From Mucilaginibacter sp. PAMB04168 (GTDB lineage: Bacteria; Bacteroidota; Bacteroidia; Sphingobacteriales; Sphingobacteriaceae), in assembly GCF_039634365.2 (NCBI RefSeq), contig NZ_CP155079.2, positions 744,001 through 808,000 of the forward strand: DNA of 64,000 nt. Reading direction: 5' to 3'. The position numbers and the translations under genes were made by a program. Within the stretch, counting starts at the first letter, position 1. Every line of letters begins with the position of its first letter. Below are positions 9,301-17,994 of this stretch, one piece after another. A model generated the notes under the pieces. That model made no database searches. It was not told where the DNA came from and worked only from the letters and a program-made list of their open reading frames with translations.

Positions 9301-11648
9301 TGGTCGACCTGAGCTTTTTCAAAAGCCAGCAGGATATCGTCATCATCCATTATACCGATCAATATGGTAATTCCTCCGGCTATGATTCCATTACGATCAC
9401 CACTAAATGGGAACAGTATGAGTTCATCCTCAAAGAGTATCTTAGCGGTAAGGTCGAACATGCGGACCAGGCGATCAAGCCGATCATCAATATGTTCAAT
9501 GCACTGAACGGCTACTGGCTGTTGCGTCTCGGTTCGCAAAACTATCAAGAAGCGATCCAGAAAGAGAAGATCAGTATTTTGTCCGCGGTCAAGGAGATGC
9601 TGGCCATGCTCGACCATCCCGACGTAGCCTGGATCGCACTTTCCATGGAAGAGATTCTGCGGGTGACCGGTTCGGCTGGTCTGGCGCAGTCGCATGGTTT
9701 GTTTACCAAGAAAAATCTGGAAAAGACCGGTCTATACAGCGACGACCTGCTTATGGTCGGCCTGGAGGTCAAGGATGATAAGTTGCGTATGTATTTCTAC
9801 CCGGTGGAGGTGAAGATCGGCAACAACAGCTCGGCTACGTTGGCCAAAGGGGCAACGCAGGGCGAACAGACCGCCAGGCTATTGTCGGATACACTCAGTC
9901 AAACAGGGCTGACCGGCGCGATCTATCGGAACTATTTTGCTAAACTGATCCTGACGGCTGCACAAAAACTGGCGCTTTATGAGGTCTGGCCGGCGTATCA
10001 GGCTAAATGGACAAAGGTCGAAGATCTGCGCGGCAGATTGCTTAATGATGATTTCGAGATCGGTACGCTTACGCCTTACCTGGGTGATTTCGCCGTACTG
10101 TCTTTCCGTAACAATGAGTTCTCGGACCGCAGTATCAAATATGCACTAGGTGATTCACCCTATCTGCTGATTAATCTTTACGAAAGTGATGGTCTGAATG
10201 ACCTGGTCCAAAGTGTCGACAACCTGAAGAACCGTTACCAGTCAGCCACGGCGGTCGGTATCACCAGGACCGATCTGTTCGAGCACATCTACGGCCTTAG
10301 CGAAGAAGAATTAACATCGGCACGTGAATATGTACGCCCTGCGCCTCCAACAGCAAAAAGCGAAATAGCTGCTGCGGAGGAAGACGAAACGATAACCGAA
10401 GCCGAAACCGAAGCGGAAGAGCCGGAGGTTATCTTGTCTATGGCGTCAGAGCCCGAAGTTGAGTACGTACCAGCCACACCGGAAACACCAAAACCAGCGG
10501 GCTCAGGCGGGCCGCTCAAAGTCCTTTTCGGCACCCGGGCCAATGATGGCCGGCCGGTAGAATGGTTCCCGACCTCCACAGACAAAGTCATGCACACCAA
10601 TACCGGGATCATCGGCACCATGGGTACAGGTAAGACCCAGTTCACCAAATCGCTGATCACCCAACTGGTACGTAATGACAGCGGTAATGTTGACGGTAAG
10701 CCGATCGGCGTCCTGATCTTCGATTACAAAGGCGATTATATCAAAGATGATTTCGTCGCGGCGACTGGCGCTAAAGTGATCGACCTACACCATTTGCCTT
10801 ATAATCCGCTGGCTCTTGTACTGGGCAAAAACCCCAAGCGGTTATTACCGCTACATACTGCGAGTACATTACAGGATACCATTTCCAAAGCTTTCAACCT
10901 GGGCAATAAACAGCGCGCGCTCCTCAAGGACCTGATCATGTCCGCCTATGCCGCCAAAGGGATTGACCGTAGTGCCGAGTCTACCTGGACACGCACCTGC
11001 CCGACTATCAGTGATGTGTGCGATATCTATCTCAGCGACGACGATGCGGCAGTAGACAGCTTGCATGCCGTGCTCAGTGAATTGTACGATTTCGAGTTCT
11101 TTGAACCGAAAGGCGAAAACGCTGTGGGCCTGTTCGAACTGCTGAACGGCGTTGTCGTAATCAACCTCAACGGTTACAACACGGAGATCCAGAACCTGGT
11201 GGTGGCGATCACGCTGGACCTTTTCTATGCCCAGATGCAGATCGAGGGCCATAGCAAAATAGATGGCAACTTCCGTCAGATCAATAAAATGATCCTGGTC
11301 GATGAGGCGGATAATTTCCTGAGCAAGAATTTCGAGTCTCTACGGAAGATCCTGAAGGAAGGGCGCGAGTTTGGTGTGGGTACCATTTTGTCGACACAAT
11401 TCCTGAACCACTTCGCCACCGCGGAGAATGAATACTCCAATTATATCCTGACTTGGATCATCCATAGGGTGAACGAGATCAGGGACAAGGAGGTAGGTTC
11501 CCTGTTCGATCTGTCGAACAAGAACGACCGCGATGAACTCATCGGCGTGATCAAAAGTCTGGAAAAACATAACAGCATCGTGAACCTTGCCGGGAGCAAA
11601 CCGATCAAGGTGAAGGATAAAGCTTTCTGGGAATTGCTCGAAGAGTAG
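6324..11648 (+). CDS. dptH: DNA phosphorothioation-dependent restriction protein DptH, HerA/FtsK-like ATPase
   Basis: A 1774-aa protein from the ATG at 6324. The open frame reaches 6246 only through a TTG well inside dptG. The first 1330 residues form a large region without simple motifs. A strongly acidic, Pro/Glu-rich linker follows at about residues 1340-1395, then a C-terminal P-loop ATPase of the HerA/FtsK type: Walker A GTMGTGKT at 1431-1438 and Walker B ILVDEADNF with D1660-E1661. This layout is characteristic of DptH, the motor and likely core of the phosphorothioation-dependent restriction complex. It is the last gene of the plus-strand run and ends at a strong hairpin that it shares with the convergent operon. 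Confidence 0.85.
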   Translation: MENNLYFYLSQLILKYFQRKVIRDGSRFHIYFEKESNVRQLYECLRVFTDQVYFGEIEVGTFTFYNYETFYLVIGGKKLIVAYHANGDFLTGVRNHFDQTPGFKENAAILFIHNTELESITKGAEDLSARGLPLHIDSVKQNIVQTFSEDEENNFSKAQKDFIKTLLNYENSDYQIESTNLFDLKKYLDILNKKRLDREDYETLGVFYDELVQTQLISRKQIEARLVKNLRWFDEMTQSEQLNTLDEYLEKHFDREGRNKLKKREDWSSVSFDDIERFAANRDKVKFNEYLPNTSEETLDEQVLWDKADGRTKAASQNRSILIFNPEQRQEIHFQLHFRRKPAISDVTKKGLSVEDIKGQNSLDVKMQITNPHFFQHGWIEYKEDKDGKFNTYSFKILVAPFADHFFRAVRSIYRIQKKFMVIEFDAENELVFNDQGEATDPVPYVRSKIYFLQDGERLTLALDEVNLTDSQEFNFSLNYGSGTLNAKAIFSGIKPTELSGWALWRKKAANRKSVYYTTRIDEKSGRPNILLEHDNQRYFPSGRFRETLSLEEKIIDNGYPFQRGTGAADLEGFNETLPEDLLGAHLEIIIYFRTRNKGSYRVLPSTVFIDDELRQLYTAYVQRYLHYLNGIEPNQALTRSQFSLLRLGSVEDTSIYDRLRLSPLHPLNVIYQLRLADRTVDQELPNQVFAKLSALNLLPFINNGVQPKNYYIGVKQDHSPGWLHYVNAAMEGQSINRQNAPEIVSSKIMEFVKHFSFLYIDPESPIRINLMNVGDGLEILQGIFRYIFHTIGRLAKEEKNMLAIHPILISIYGSGDYTTKFEQFSKFDEIAEIKRNFQIDLTELEDIIHPDDLLRLYHQKVQFFIKDDLGPADAYDYAHISFYQFNERDLERADNNTLEIGTGVSLHGLMSDLPSVLNHGNYRTGFGVRTMPEEPNILTDLSKQLNAVAHVAGTASIFKENLAFATVINADVNEKLLKVYDSSQWITFINPMVDLSFFKSQQDIVIIHYTDQYGNSSGYDSITITTKWEQYEFILKEYLSGKVEHADQAIKPIINMFNALNGYWLLRLGSQNYQEAIQKEKISILSAVKEMLAMLDHPDVAWIALSMEEILRVTGSAGLAQSHGLFTKKNLEKTGLYSDDLLMVGLEVKDDKLRMYFYPVEVKIGNNSSATLAKGATQGEQTARLLSDTLSQTGLTGAIYRNYFAKLILTAAQKLALYEVWPAYQAKWTKVEDLRGRLLNDDFEIGTLTPYLGDFAVLSFRNNEFSDRSIKYALGDSPYLLINLYESDGLNDLVQSVDNLKNRYQSATAVGITRTDLFEHIYGLSEEELTSAREYVRPAPPTAKSEIAAAEEDETITEAETEAEEPEVILSMASEPEVEYVPATPETPKPAGSGGPLKVLFGTRANDGRPVEWFPTSTDKVMHTNTGIIGTMGTGKTQFTKSLITQLVRNDSGNVDGKPIGVLIFDYKGDYIKDDFVAATGAKVIDLHHLPYNPLALVLGKNPKRLLPLHTASTLQDTISKAFNLGNKQRALLKDLIMSAYAAKGIDRSAESTWTRTCPTISDVCDIYLSDDDAAVDSLHAVLSELYDFEFFEPKGENAVGLFELLNGVVVINLNGYNTEIQNLVVAITLDLFYAQMQIEGHSKIDGNFRQINKMILVDEADNFLSKNFESLRKILKEGREFGVGTILSTQFLNHFATAENEYSNYILTWIIHRVNEIRDKEVGSLFDLSNKNDRDELIGVIKSLEKHNSIVNLAGSKPIKVKDKAFWELLEE

Positions 11649-11660
11649 CGAATTAACAAC

Positions 11661-11683
11661 AAGGGCCGGCAAAACCGGCCCTT
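11661..11683. terminator. Bidirectional terminator between dptH and the convergent operon
   Basis: Perfect 9-bp stem AAGGGCCGG / CCGGCCCTT (11661-11669 with 11675-11683) around a CAAAA loop, placed in the 50-base gap between two convergent stop codons. The U-tract is short on either strand, but the stem is GC-rich and the position is what a shared terminator would occupy. Confidence 0.7.
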
Positions 11684-11698
11684 TATAATTTGAAGTAA

Positions 11699-12802
11699 TC
11701 AGATAAAACAGGTGGCGCAGCCTTCTTCCTCCGCATCATCCAGGAGGTCGAGCAGATAAGGCGAACTTTTCTTTACAGAACCGCTCCGTTTGAGGTATTC
11801 CAGCTTGATCAGCCTGACCCTTTCCGGACGCGAAAGTTCTGCCAGCGATTCACCGTCCGTCCAGGTATGTCCGCCTTCCAGCTCATAAGCAGCTGCCTGC
11901 TGGAAAAGGTGCGGGTGCTGCTCCAGGAGCCAGACCCATTCGATCTTCTGCTGATAAAAGCAAAAGAAGCAACCCGAACGGCTGCGGGAATAACTGCCTT
12001 TAAGACCATCGATCTCGAATTCAATCGCCTTATAATATTTAGGGACGCCAACATTGCTTTCCTCCAGTATCCGGAAGACATCATCACGGACCAGATTATC
12101 CGTATTGGCCAGCAGCGGGAAGTTAGGTTCCGTGGCCAGCGGGTACTCCGTCGTATTGAGAAATGCTTTGACCAAGTGGTTGAAGTCAACCACATCGAGC
12201 GCGAGCAGGCGATTCATCTTGGCCGTGCCACTAAATTCAGTGCTCACAGGCTGTGCAAGAATGGCCGCGAAACGCTCCGAGATATCCTTCTTAGCGAAAC
12301 CGCTATACGTTTCGATCAGGAATTTATGATTACCAGGCGCAAATACTTTACGGATGACATCCTCGCTCCAGATATTCTGACGGAACGGGAAGATCGACTG
12401 GATGTTGGGCTTATGGGAGATATAGCCTTCCCGGTCCTCATCGCCACGTATACCCACATACGAGATCACCGGATCGTCCCCAATGAATTTTTCGAAAAGA
12501 TCCAGTTTCAGTGATTTGGTACACCAGCGGTTCAGCGGTGAGGGCAGAAAGCCGCCCAGCGTTTTTAATTTATGGTCAAAGGGCGCTTCCATGCTATTGG
12601 CAAAAGCCTTCAGCTTGGTGATCTTTTTGCCCAGGTAGATCTCCAGGTTATCAATGAGCTGATAGGTTTCGTCCAGTTCTTTACCGGTATCGCAGGTGTA
12701 ATACTCGATGTCAAAGTCCGGGTACAAGTGATGCATATAGATCGCCAGTGCGGCGCTATCCTTCCCACCGGATATCCCTAAGACGTGACGTACCTTGCTC
12801 AT
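11699..12802 (-). CDS. PAPS-reductase-family protein resembling DndC
   Basis: A 367-aa protein of the PAPS reductase/ATP-pyrophosphatase fold. The PP-loop is SGGKDSAA at residues 11-18. Cysteines fall at 37, 94, 278 and 281 (GCFFC) and 362 and 365 (GCATC at the very C-terminus), so two CxxC pairs could bind an iron-sulfur cluster or zinc. DndC, which activates DNA for sulfur insertion with an Fe-S cluster, belongs to this family but is usually about 500 residues; this one is clearly shorter. It is the third gene of the minus-strand operon and overlaps the ATPase stop (ATGA at 12799-12802). A sulfur-modification role is inferred from the fold and from the neighbouring dptFGH. It could equally be a BrxP-like enzyme. 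Confidence 0.75.
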   Translation of the reverse strand: MSKVRHVLGISGGKDSAALAIYMHHLYPDFDIEYYTCDTGKELDETYQLIDNLEIYLGKKITKLKAFANSMEAPFDHKLKTLGGFLPSPLNRWCTKSLKLDLFEKFIGDDPVISYVGIRGDEDREGYISHKPNIQSIFPFRQNIWSEDVIRKVFAPGNHKFLIETYSGFAKKDISERFAAILAQPVSTEFSGTAKMNRLLALDVVDFNHLVKAFLNTTEYPLATEPNFPLLANTDNLVRDDVFRILEESNVGVPKYYKAIEFEIDGLKGSYSRSRSGCFFCFYQQKIEWVWLLEQHPHLFQQAAAYELEGGHTWTDGESLAELSRPERVRLIKLEYLKRSGSVKKSSPYLLDLLDDAEEEGCATCFI

Positions 12803-15800
12803 TCCTTTTCGATCAGTTCTTTTAACAATTGGGTCAATGCTGCAATATTAACGGTTCTGTCGCTAGACATTGTTTTCTTCAGGTCATCTTCTAAACGGGT
12901 CACCAATTCTTCTGACTTTTTGGGGATGCGCAGTACCTTGCGCGTTAACCCGTCCGCAAAAGAACTGATGTCCAGCTGTACGATCCTTTCACCGTCCTCG
13001 TGGTGGCCGGCCTGAGATAAATTGGTCAGGCTGTCCAGTTCGAGTACCGCGAATTTGCATTTATCATAGAAAATGTATTCAGATTCATCGTTGAATTTCT
13101 CTAGCGTGATTCCCATAACGCCTTGCACCAAAGAGTTGAGCCAGGCCGCACGGTCGTCGAGTTCAGAATTGATGCGCTGCACAATGATGCGTTGCTTATG
13201 TAGCAGCAGGTGTTTACGGATGCCGTCAAAACGCTCCTGTAAAGTCGTTTTGATCTCCGGGAACACCATGTTTTTGCCGATCACATCACCTGCTAGGAAG
13301 AGTTCCACCCGGTTCACCAGCTCATTATAGCAATTGCGCAGTTCCCGGATGGCGTCCTGCAACGTATTCACATATTCCTGCAGTTTTCCGGGATCCTGCT
13401 GTAAAGTTTGCATACTGTAACCCAGTGCATTCGGGAAAGCATCAAAAAAAGTTTGCTCGGGGTCTTTCGCTTTGATGATCGCATCGCGCAGACGTATTGT
13501 TTCCGGCTCGAGTCGCTGCGTATTCTTGGCATATTCCGGTAAGCCCTTGTAAAAAGTAAGGAACGGCCGGATCGTTTCCACAAAGTCTTTATTTGTCAGG
13601 TGCGATTTGACCGACTGCTGCAGCATCGAGCGGTAGTTATTGAACAGGTCAAGCCGCACGCCACCGATATCAAAGGCCTTGATCTCGTGCTCAGCAGGAT
13701 ATTTAATGAGCAATTCCAGCACCTCATCGGTCATATTGGGGACGTAGACGCCCTTATAGAATAGAGCCAGGTCATTGCGCTTGATGAACAAGAAACTCGC
13801 GATCCAAAAATCGATCAGCCCCTGTTTTAATTTGAACGGGCGCAAGGCCAGCAGATCCGCCAGTTCTTTGACCGTGCGTTTTGCCGTTTTGGTGCTATCC
13901 AGAAAGGCCATGCAGAAATTCCAGAGGTGGTGGAAGTCGTTACGCTCATCGACGGTGATCTCCAGGTCATGAGCGGTATTCATCAGATCAATGCCGTTAT
14001 TTTCGAGCAATGTCAGATAAATTGTCTTTTCCGGCGGATACTTATCAGCGGGAAAGCCCATGCCTGGTTTGTCCCAGTCATTGGCCAGCGCCTTGATATA
14101 GTTACGCCGTGCGGCATGGATCGAAGGGGAAATCTTATGCTTGTTAACGAGTTCGTTCTTGAATACTGGTGCCTGATCATAAACTTCGTTAACAATCATG
14201 GACAGTGTTTCATTCAAAGCCCGCTGACTGTGAATGTTGATTGCACCGCCGCGGTAGATCCAAACGATCTCCCGGTGGTTGGTGTAAAAACTGTGCTGGA
14301 TCTTATGAGTGAGCAGGTTTTGCTGGTGCTGAATGATATTGTTCAGTTCATGCACCGCCACCTGGTCATCCATATTCTCCTCGATCACCTTCTTGGTCTT
14401 CTCCACCTCGAAAAGCAGATCCTTGATGTGTTTGGAGTTCCGGTAAAATCCGTAAAGCACCGCTTCTTGCTGGCCCCTTGAAAAATTCAGGATCTCGGCT
14501 TCGGTCAGATTCTCATTGAATACCAGGTTGATATAACCATCAATCTCACCCTTGGGCGTCTTTTTCTGCGGCTGGGTCGAGATCAGGTATTCAAAAAGCC
14601 GCGGCGTACCCCGGAAATACGTGGCTGATTTTGCTACGACCGGCGGAAACTGATAATACTTATTGATCAGCCCCGTCACATCAACGACCTGGTCTACGCG
14701 GTCAGCGGCCTCGAACAGTGCCAATTGGATGTCGAGGTCGGTACCTTCAAAAAGGATATACCGGCGGCTGTAATTCCGGTAGAGCACGATCTTATGTTGC
14801 TCTAACGCAGAAAGTGAAGCTTCTGCGTCCGGCATTCCGAGGCAATTGGTCGCATAGTCGATCAGAAATGCCCGGTCGATCACGGCACCGGCCGCCGAGA
14901 ATATATTCAGCAGGCCGATCGTCTGGATCAGCAGCGCCGTTCCCAACTCATGCCCGGTGATGCGGCGCTCAGCCGCCTCCATAGCTGTTTGGATTGCGCG
15001 CCAGGCCGGCAGGTCCCGGTTTGCCGGTGAATTGATAAAGCTGTAAAAATTATAAGCCAGGTATTGGTACACATGCCCGATATGATAATAGCGGTCCGCG
15101 CTATTATCAAAGGCTTTGATACCGGTCTGGTCAGTGGATTCCAGGAAAGAAAACAGAGAGCGCTCATTTTGCCCATAACGTTGCAAAGCCAGTGTCAGGA
15201 CATTGGCGGCAAAGAGGTCGAGCGGGTATAACTTGGCGGCGATGTCGCCGATATACTGGGGATCAGAATTGAAAGCACGTGAACGCGCTAACCTTTCAAT
15301 ATCCGCTTCGAAGTCCACCTGGGTGTGCAGCTTACGCTGGTCGACTAAATGGGCCGCAGCAAGCAATAACAGCTGCTCAACCGGCTCGTTAAATGTCAGT
15401 TCGCGGAACCGGCCTTTGATCTTGGTCCATTCCTGCTTTTGGGTATTCGAAAGCGAAAATCCATAAGCATCGATATTCTGATGTACGGTAGACAATAATA
15501 CGATCTGGCGTTCAGGATCATTGATGAACTCCAGCAATTGCTGAATAAAGTATAATTCTTCTTCCGGCTGGTTTTTGGCGGCATATTCCAGGAATTTACC
15601 GAACTCATCCACACAGATCAGCAACAAGGGCTGCTCGCCTTTTATGTCGTGATATTGGTTATACAACTCCGAAAAAAGCGCTTTGTCGGTCGCGCCGTCC
15701 AGGTCAAAATATTCCTGCAGCGCGGTCCGCAATGAAGTATAGCTGCCCACCAGATTGATCACCCGAACATTGTCCTTTTTACCGTAGTTAACGGCAAAAT

Positions 15801-16014
15801 GATTTATCGTTCTCAGCAGACTTTGCTGAAAGGCCCATAAGAACGAGCTCTTGCCCGTACCGTATGAACCGATCAGCATGAACGAACGCAGCCCTGTCTT
15901 CAGATCATTGATGATCTGGAAAGCGGAGCGCCTGGCGTTATCGGTTGCAATATAATTGACCTTACGCTGCGCATCACGGACTATATTGACGGAAGGGTTG
16001 TAATTAGCTCGCAT
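12799..16014 (-). CDS. Large P-loop ATPase of the DUF4007/PAPS-reductase operon
   Basis: A 1071-aa protein with an N-terminal AAA-like ATPase: Walker A GSYGTGKSS at residues 49-57, Walker B LLLICVDEF with D136-E137, and a polar sensor-like strand ending IVLLSTVHQN around 180. The remaining 750 residues are helical, including a heptad-rich stretch (about 530-580) and another near the C-terminus. The architecture recalls the large ATPases of BREX (BrxC/PglY), but no PglZ, BrxL or methyltransferase accompanies it. It is coupled at both ends: 11 bases overlap with the DUF4007 gene upstream and ATGA with the PAPS-reductase gene downstream. Its role in a modification or surveillance complex is inferred. 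Confidence 0.75.
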   Translation of the reverse strand: MRANYNPSVNIVRDAQRKVNYIATDNARRSAFQIINDLKTGLRSFMLIGSYGTGKSSFLWAFQQSLLRTINHFAVNYGKKDNVRVINLVGSYTSLRTALQEYFDLDGATDKALFSELYNQYHDIKGEQPLLLICVDEFGKFLEYAAKNQPEEELYFIQQLLEFINDPERQIVLLSTVHQNIDAYGFSLSNTQKQEWTKIKGRFRELTFNEPVEQLLLLAAAHLVDQRKLHTQVDFEADIERLARSRAFNSDPQYIGDIAAKLYPLDLFAANVLTLALQRYGQNERSLFSFLESTDQTGIKAFDNSADRYYHIGHVYQYLAYNFYSFINSPANRDLPAWRAIQTAMEAAERRITGHELGTALLIQTIGLLNIFSAAGAVIDRAFLIDYATNCLGMPDAEASLSALEQHKIVLYRNYSRRYILFEGTDLDIQLALFEAADRVDQVVDVTGLINKYYQFPPVVAKSATYFRGTPRLFEYLISTQPQKKTPKGEIDGYINLVFNENLTEAEILNFSRGQQEAVLYGFYRNSKHIKDLLFEVEKTKKVIEENMDDQVAVHELNNIIQHQQNLLTHKIQHSFYTNHREIVWIYRGGAINIHSQRALNETLSMIVNEVYDQAPVFKNELVNKHKISPSIHAARRNYIKALANDWDKPGMGFPADKYPPEKTIYLTLLENNGIDLMNTAHDLEITVDERNDFHHLWNFCMAFLDSTKTAKRTVKELADLLALRPFKLKQGLIDFWIASFLFIKRNDLALFYKGVYVPNMTDEVLELLIKYPAEHEIKAFDIGGVRLDLFNNYRSMLQQSVKSHLTNKDFVETIRPFLTFYKGLPEYAKNTQRLEPETIRLRDAIIKAKDPEQTFFDAFPNALGYSMQTLQQDPGKLQEYVNTLQDAIRELRNCYNELVNRVELFLAGDVIGKNMVFPEIKTTLQERFDGIRKHLLLHKQRIIVQRINSELDDRAAWLNSLVQGVMGITLEKFNDESEYIFYDKCKFAVLELDSLTNLSQAGHHEDGERIVQLDISSFADGLTRKVLRIPKKSEELVTRLEDDLKKTMSSDRTVNIAALTQLLKELIEKE

Positions 16015-16876
16015 AGTAATGGTTTAGGATATCGAATGGTTGTAAAGGCCGCCGGAATTGCAATTCGCGGACACCAGCATGATCGCTATAAACCAAGTCC
16101 GGATTGGCTTTAACCAGGCGCTCGATCTTGCTGGTAATGCCCGATCTGTTAAGGGCGAATACCGTTCCCGCCTGCCCGGCATCCTGCTCAATGTTCACCA
16201 GGTTGACCGATTGGCCACCCCGAAGCTGGTCGGCGATCGTATACAGCAGGATCGCGTCAGGTATCTCGTTGCGCTCCGTACTTTCAACGGCGAAGATATC
16301 TTCACCGCGTTTACCCCTCGGCTTGATCAGGTCCAGTTCAGTAAATATCCCGGAAAAACTGTCTTCGATTTCTTTTTGCTGGGCCTCGGTGCGCAAGTAC
16401 ATTTTGAGCATCACCCCAAAATCATCCGCCACCGTTTTATCATTCACGAGTACTGCGGCAGCTTCTGCCCGGCGCTTCACAAAGGCAACGAAATTGGAGC
16501 GACTGAACTCTACCTTTTCCTTCCGCAGTTCATTGAACACCAAATGGTAGGAGGAGGCCGAAGCCTTTTTGATCAGATGATAATGTAACAGCCACAGACT
16601 AGCCTGGTCCTCGAGATAAGGATCCCAGCCGTTATCGGCGAAAAGATGATGTGCAAAAAGGGTCAGCTCATCGGCCTGATCGATCAGGTCAAAAGCCTTC
16701 ATCCAGTAACGGATAGCACCGACCATGTTCTTACCCACACCGAGGTGTACCACCGCGTCTTCCTCCTGGAAAGTCCGTCCTGCCAAACGGTGGTCATAGC
16801 CCTTCTTCAGCCATTGCTGGCGGCACTGAAATGAATCATGACCCGAGAAGCTTAGCCTTAACGTATTCCCTAACAT
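16004..16876 (-). CDS. DUF4007 family protein
   Basis: A 290-aa protein beginning with the DUF4007 signature: LSFSGHDSFQCRQQWLKKGYD at residues 8-28, near-identical in pattern to the family's FSGHESFPxRxxWLKKGxD. This family is known mainly from genome context beside PAPS-reductase-type and ATPase genes in DNA-modification defence loci; its biochemistry is not established. A winged-helix-like pattern is visible near residues 225-260 (RSGITSKIERLVKANPDLV). It is the first gene of the three-gene minus-strand operon and probably sets its expression or recognises DNA. Confidence 0.82.
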   Translation of the reverse strand: MLGNTLRLSFSGHDSFQCRQQWLKKGYDHRLAGRTFQEEDAVVHLGVGKNMVGAIRYWMKAFDLIDQADELTLFAHHLFADNGWDPYLEDQASLWLLHYHLIKKASASSYHLVFNELRKEKVEFSRSNFVAFVKRRAEAAAVLVNDKTVADDFGVMLKMYLRTEAQQKEIEDSFSGIFTELDLIKPRGKRGEDIFAVESTERNEIPDAILLYTIADQLRGGQSVNLVNIEQDAGQAGTVFALNRSGITSKIERLVKANPDLVYSDHAGVRELQFRRPLQPFDILNHYYAS

Positions 16877-17270
16877 AGGTTGAATTTAAGCATTTTAACA
16901 TAACTGCAAACATAAAAAATATTAACATTATGGTGCTAAGATCATTAGCGAGAATATAATAGACGAGGTATTTCTATATCATAAACTTTTCCTTACGAGT
17001 TTTCTAGCCATAATTTAAGGAAATAAGAAGTTTATTTATGGCCTTGATTCTTTCTGGATAAGTGTAAAACGAACTGTTAGACATTTAAAGATGCCAAAAC
17101 CTATAAAGGTAATTTTGCCTTATTGCGCAAGCCACTCGGTGTGGAATTAACCTTAAAAAATAAAGGATTTCATCTGATTTCAATAATTTTGGTTGTCAAA
17201 GGCACTCAGACTCCATGTCATGGGACCCATCGCTTTTTATAAATCTGTACAAGTTTTTGAAATGTATTTT
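16877..17270. other. Gap upstream of the DUF4007 operon
   Basis: About 390 AT-rich bases without a supported gene. A minus-strand CAAACATA at 16907-16914 reads TATGTTTG and matches the Bacteroidota -7 consensus TAnnTTTG, 31 bases ahead of the DUF4007 start. The rest shows no clear structure and no repeat. A plus-strand open frame at 17193-17387 mostly overlaps the next gene antisense and is not called. Confidence 0.55.
16907..16914 (-). promoter_or_regulatory. Candidate -7 box for the DUF4007 operon
   Basis: The minus strand reads TATGTTTG, a full match to TAnnTTTG, and would start transcription about 25 bases before the DUF4007 ATG. No good TTG-type -33 element is seen at the expected distance, so the call is tentative. 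Confidence 0.35.
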
Positions 17271-17915
17271 CTAATCAGAGAAACGCTCACTTTCGAAAAT
17301 AGACCTGTAGAGGGAGACACGGTACTGAGTTACAGACATCTTCTGTTTTACGGCTTTGTAGCCCTGGCTGTTAGCGATACCCGTTAAAGCTGTGCGTGCA
17401 GGCGAATAAATTGCCCGCACCAGTATTTTTTTATCGGTGCCAGGAATAATGACTATTGCCTCTCGCTTTTTTCGGATTTCTGTAGTGATTGGCAAACCTA
17501 AAATTTGGCTATAGAATATTTTAAAAGCATTGTTTTTACCAAATCCGCTGGTACAAATCACCTCCAGGATCTCAGATGTCGCTAAGGTTTTTAAAAGTGA
17601 TTTCCGGTTATCTTCGATGATCTCCAGATCTTTGTCAAGCGCAGTGGGACTAAGTCGTTTGCAGGATATGATTGTGTCACTTATCGCAAGTTCACGATTT
17701 CCCAGAAATCTCGTAATGTGGTCAAGATTCGCAGGGTCGGTCAGTTCACCAGGAAATGCCTCGCTGAAAATCTTCCATATACTGATTTCATTGCCGTAGA
17801 AAAACGGCACTTTAAATTCTTCATGGAAGTGAGGGTGGATAGTGCCAAGTATCAGTATTTTACTATTGGGTGGTACCGGATATTTGTCTAAATATTGATG
17901 TGTTGTGATAAGCAT
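17271..17915 (-). CDS. Uracil-DNA-glycosylase-fold protein (Mug-like)
   Basis: A 214-aa protein with the opening motif of the UDG superfamily: ILILGTIHPHF (residues 20-30) followed by PFFYGN and a Trp at 47, matching the family's G-x-x-P plus F(Y)G(N/R)...FW pattern. A C-terminal YSPART (170-175) fits the second motif, which inserts at the flipped base. Usual enzymes remove uracil, hypoxanthine or other altered bases. T25 and H27 replace residues seen in classical Mug, so the substrate is open. It diverges from the ATPase-HNH pair with 79 bases between starts, and is likely part of that defence block or a repair gene carried beside it. Confidence 0.68.
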   Translation of the reverse strand: MLITTHQYLDKYPVPPNSKILILGTIHPHFHEEFKVPFFYGNEISIWKIFSEAFPGELTDPANLDHITRFLGNRELAISDTIISCKRLSPTALDKDLEIIEDNRKSLLKTLATSEILEVICTSGFGKNNAFKIFYSQILGLPITTEIRKKREAIVIIPGTDKKILVRAIYSPARTALTGIANSQGYKAVKQKMSVTQYRVSLYRSIFESERFSD

Positions 17916-17994
17916 AATAATACGATGGGTGATTTCAATTATATCGTTAAATTTAGCAACAAATTAATATTTTCTAAACCTGAACAGATTCATT

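Noticed and set aside
12799..16014. BREX system
   Set aside because: The ATPase resembles BrxC, but PglZ, BrxL, BrxA/B and a methyltransferase are all missing from the window.
17193..17387. Plus-strand 64-codon open frame
   Set aside because: Largely antisense to the UDG-fold gene and with no motif.
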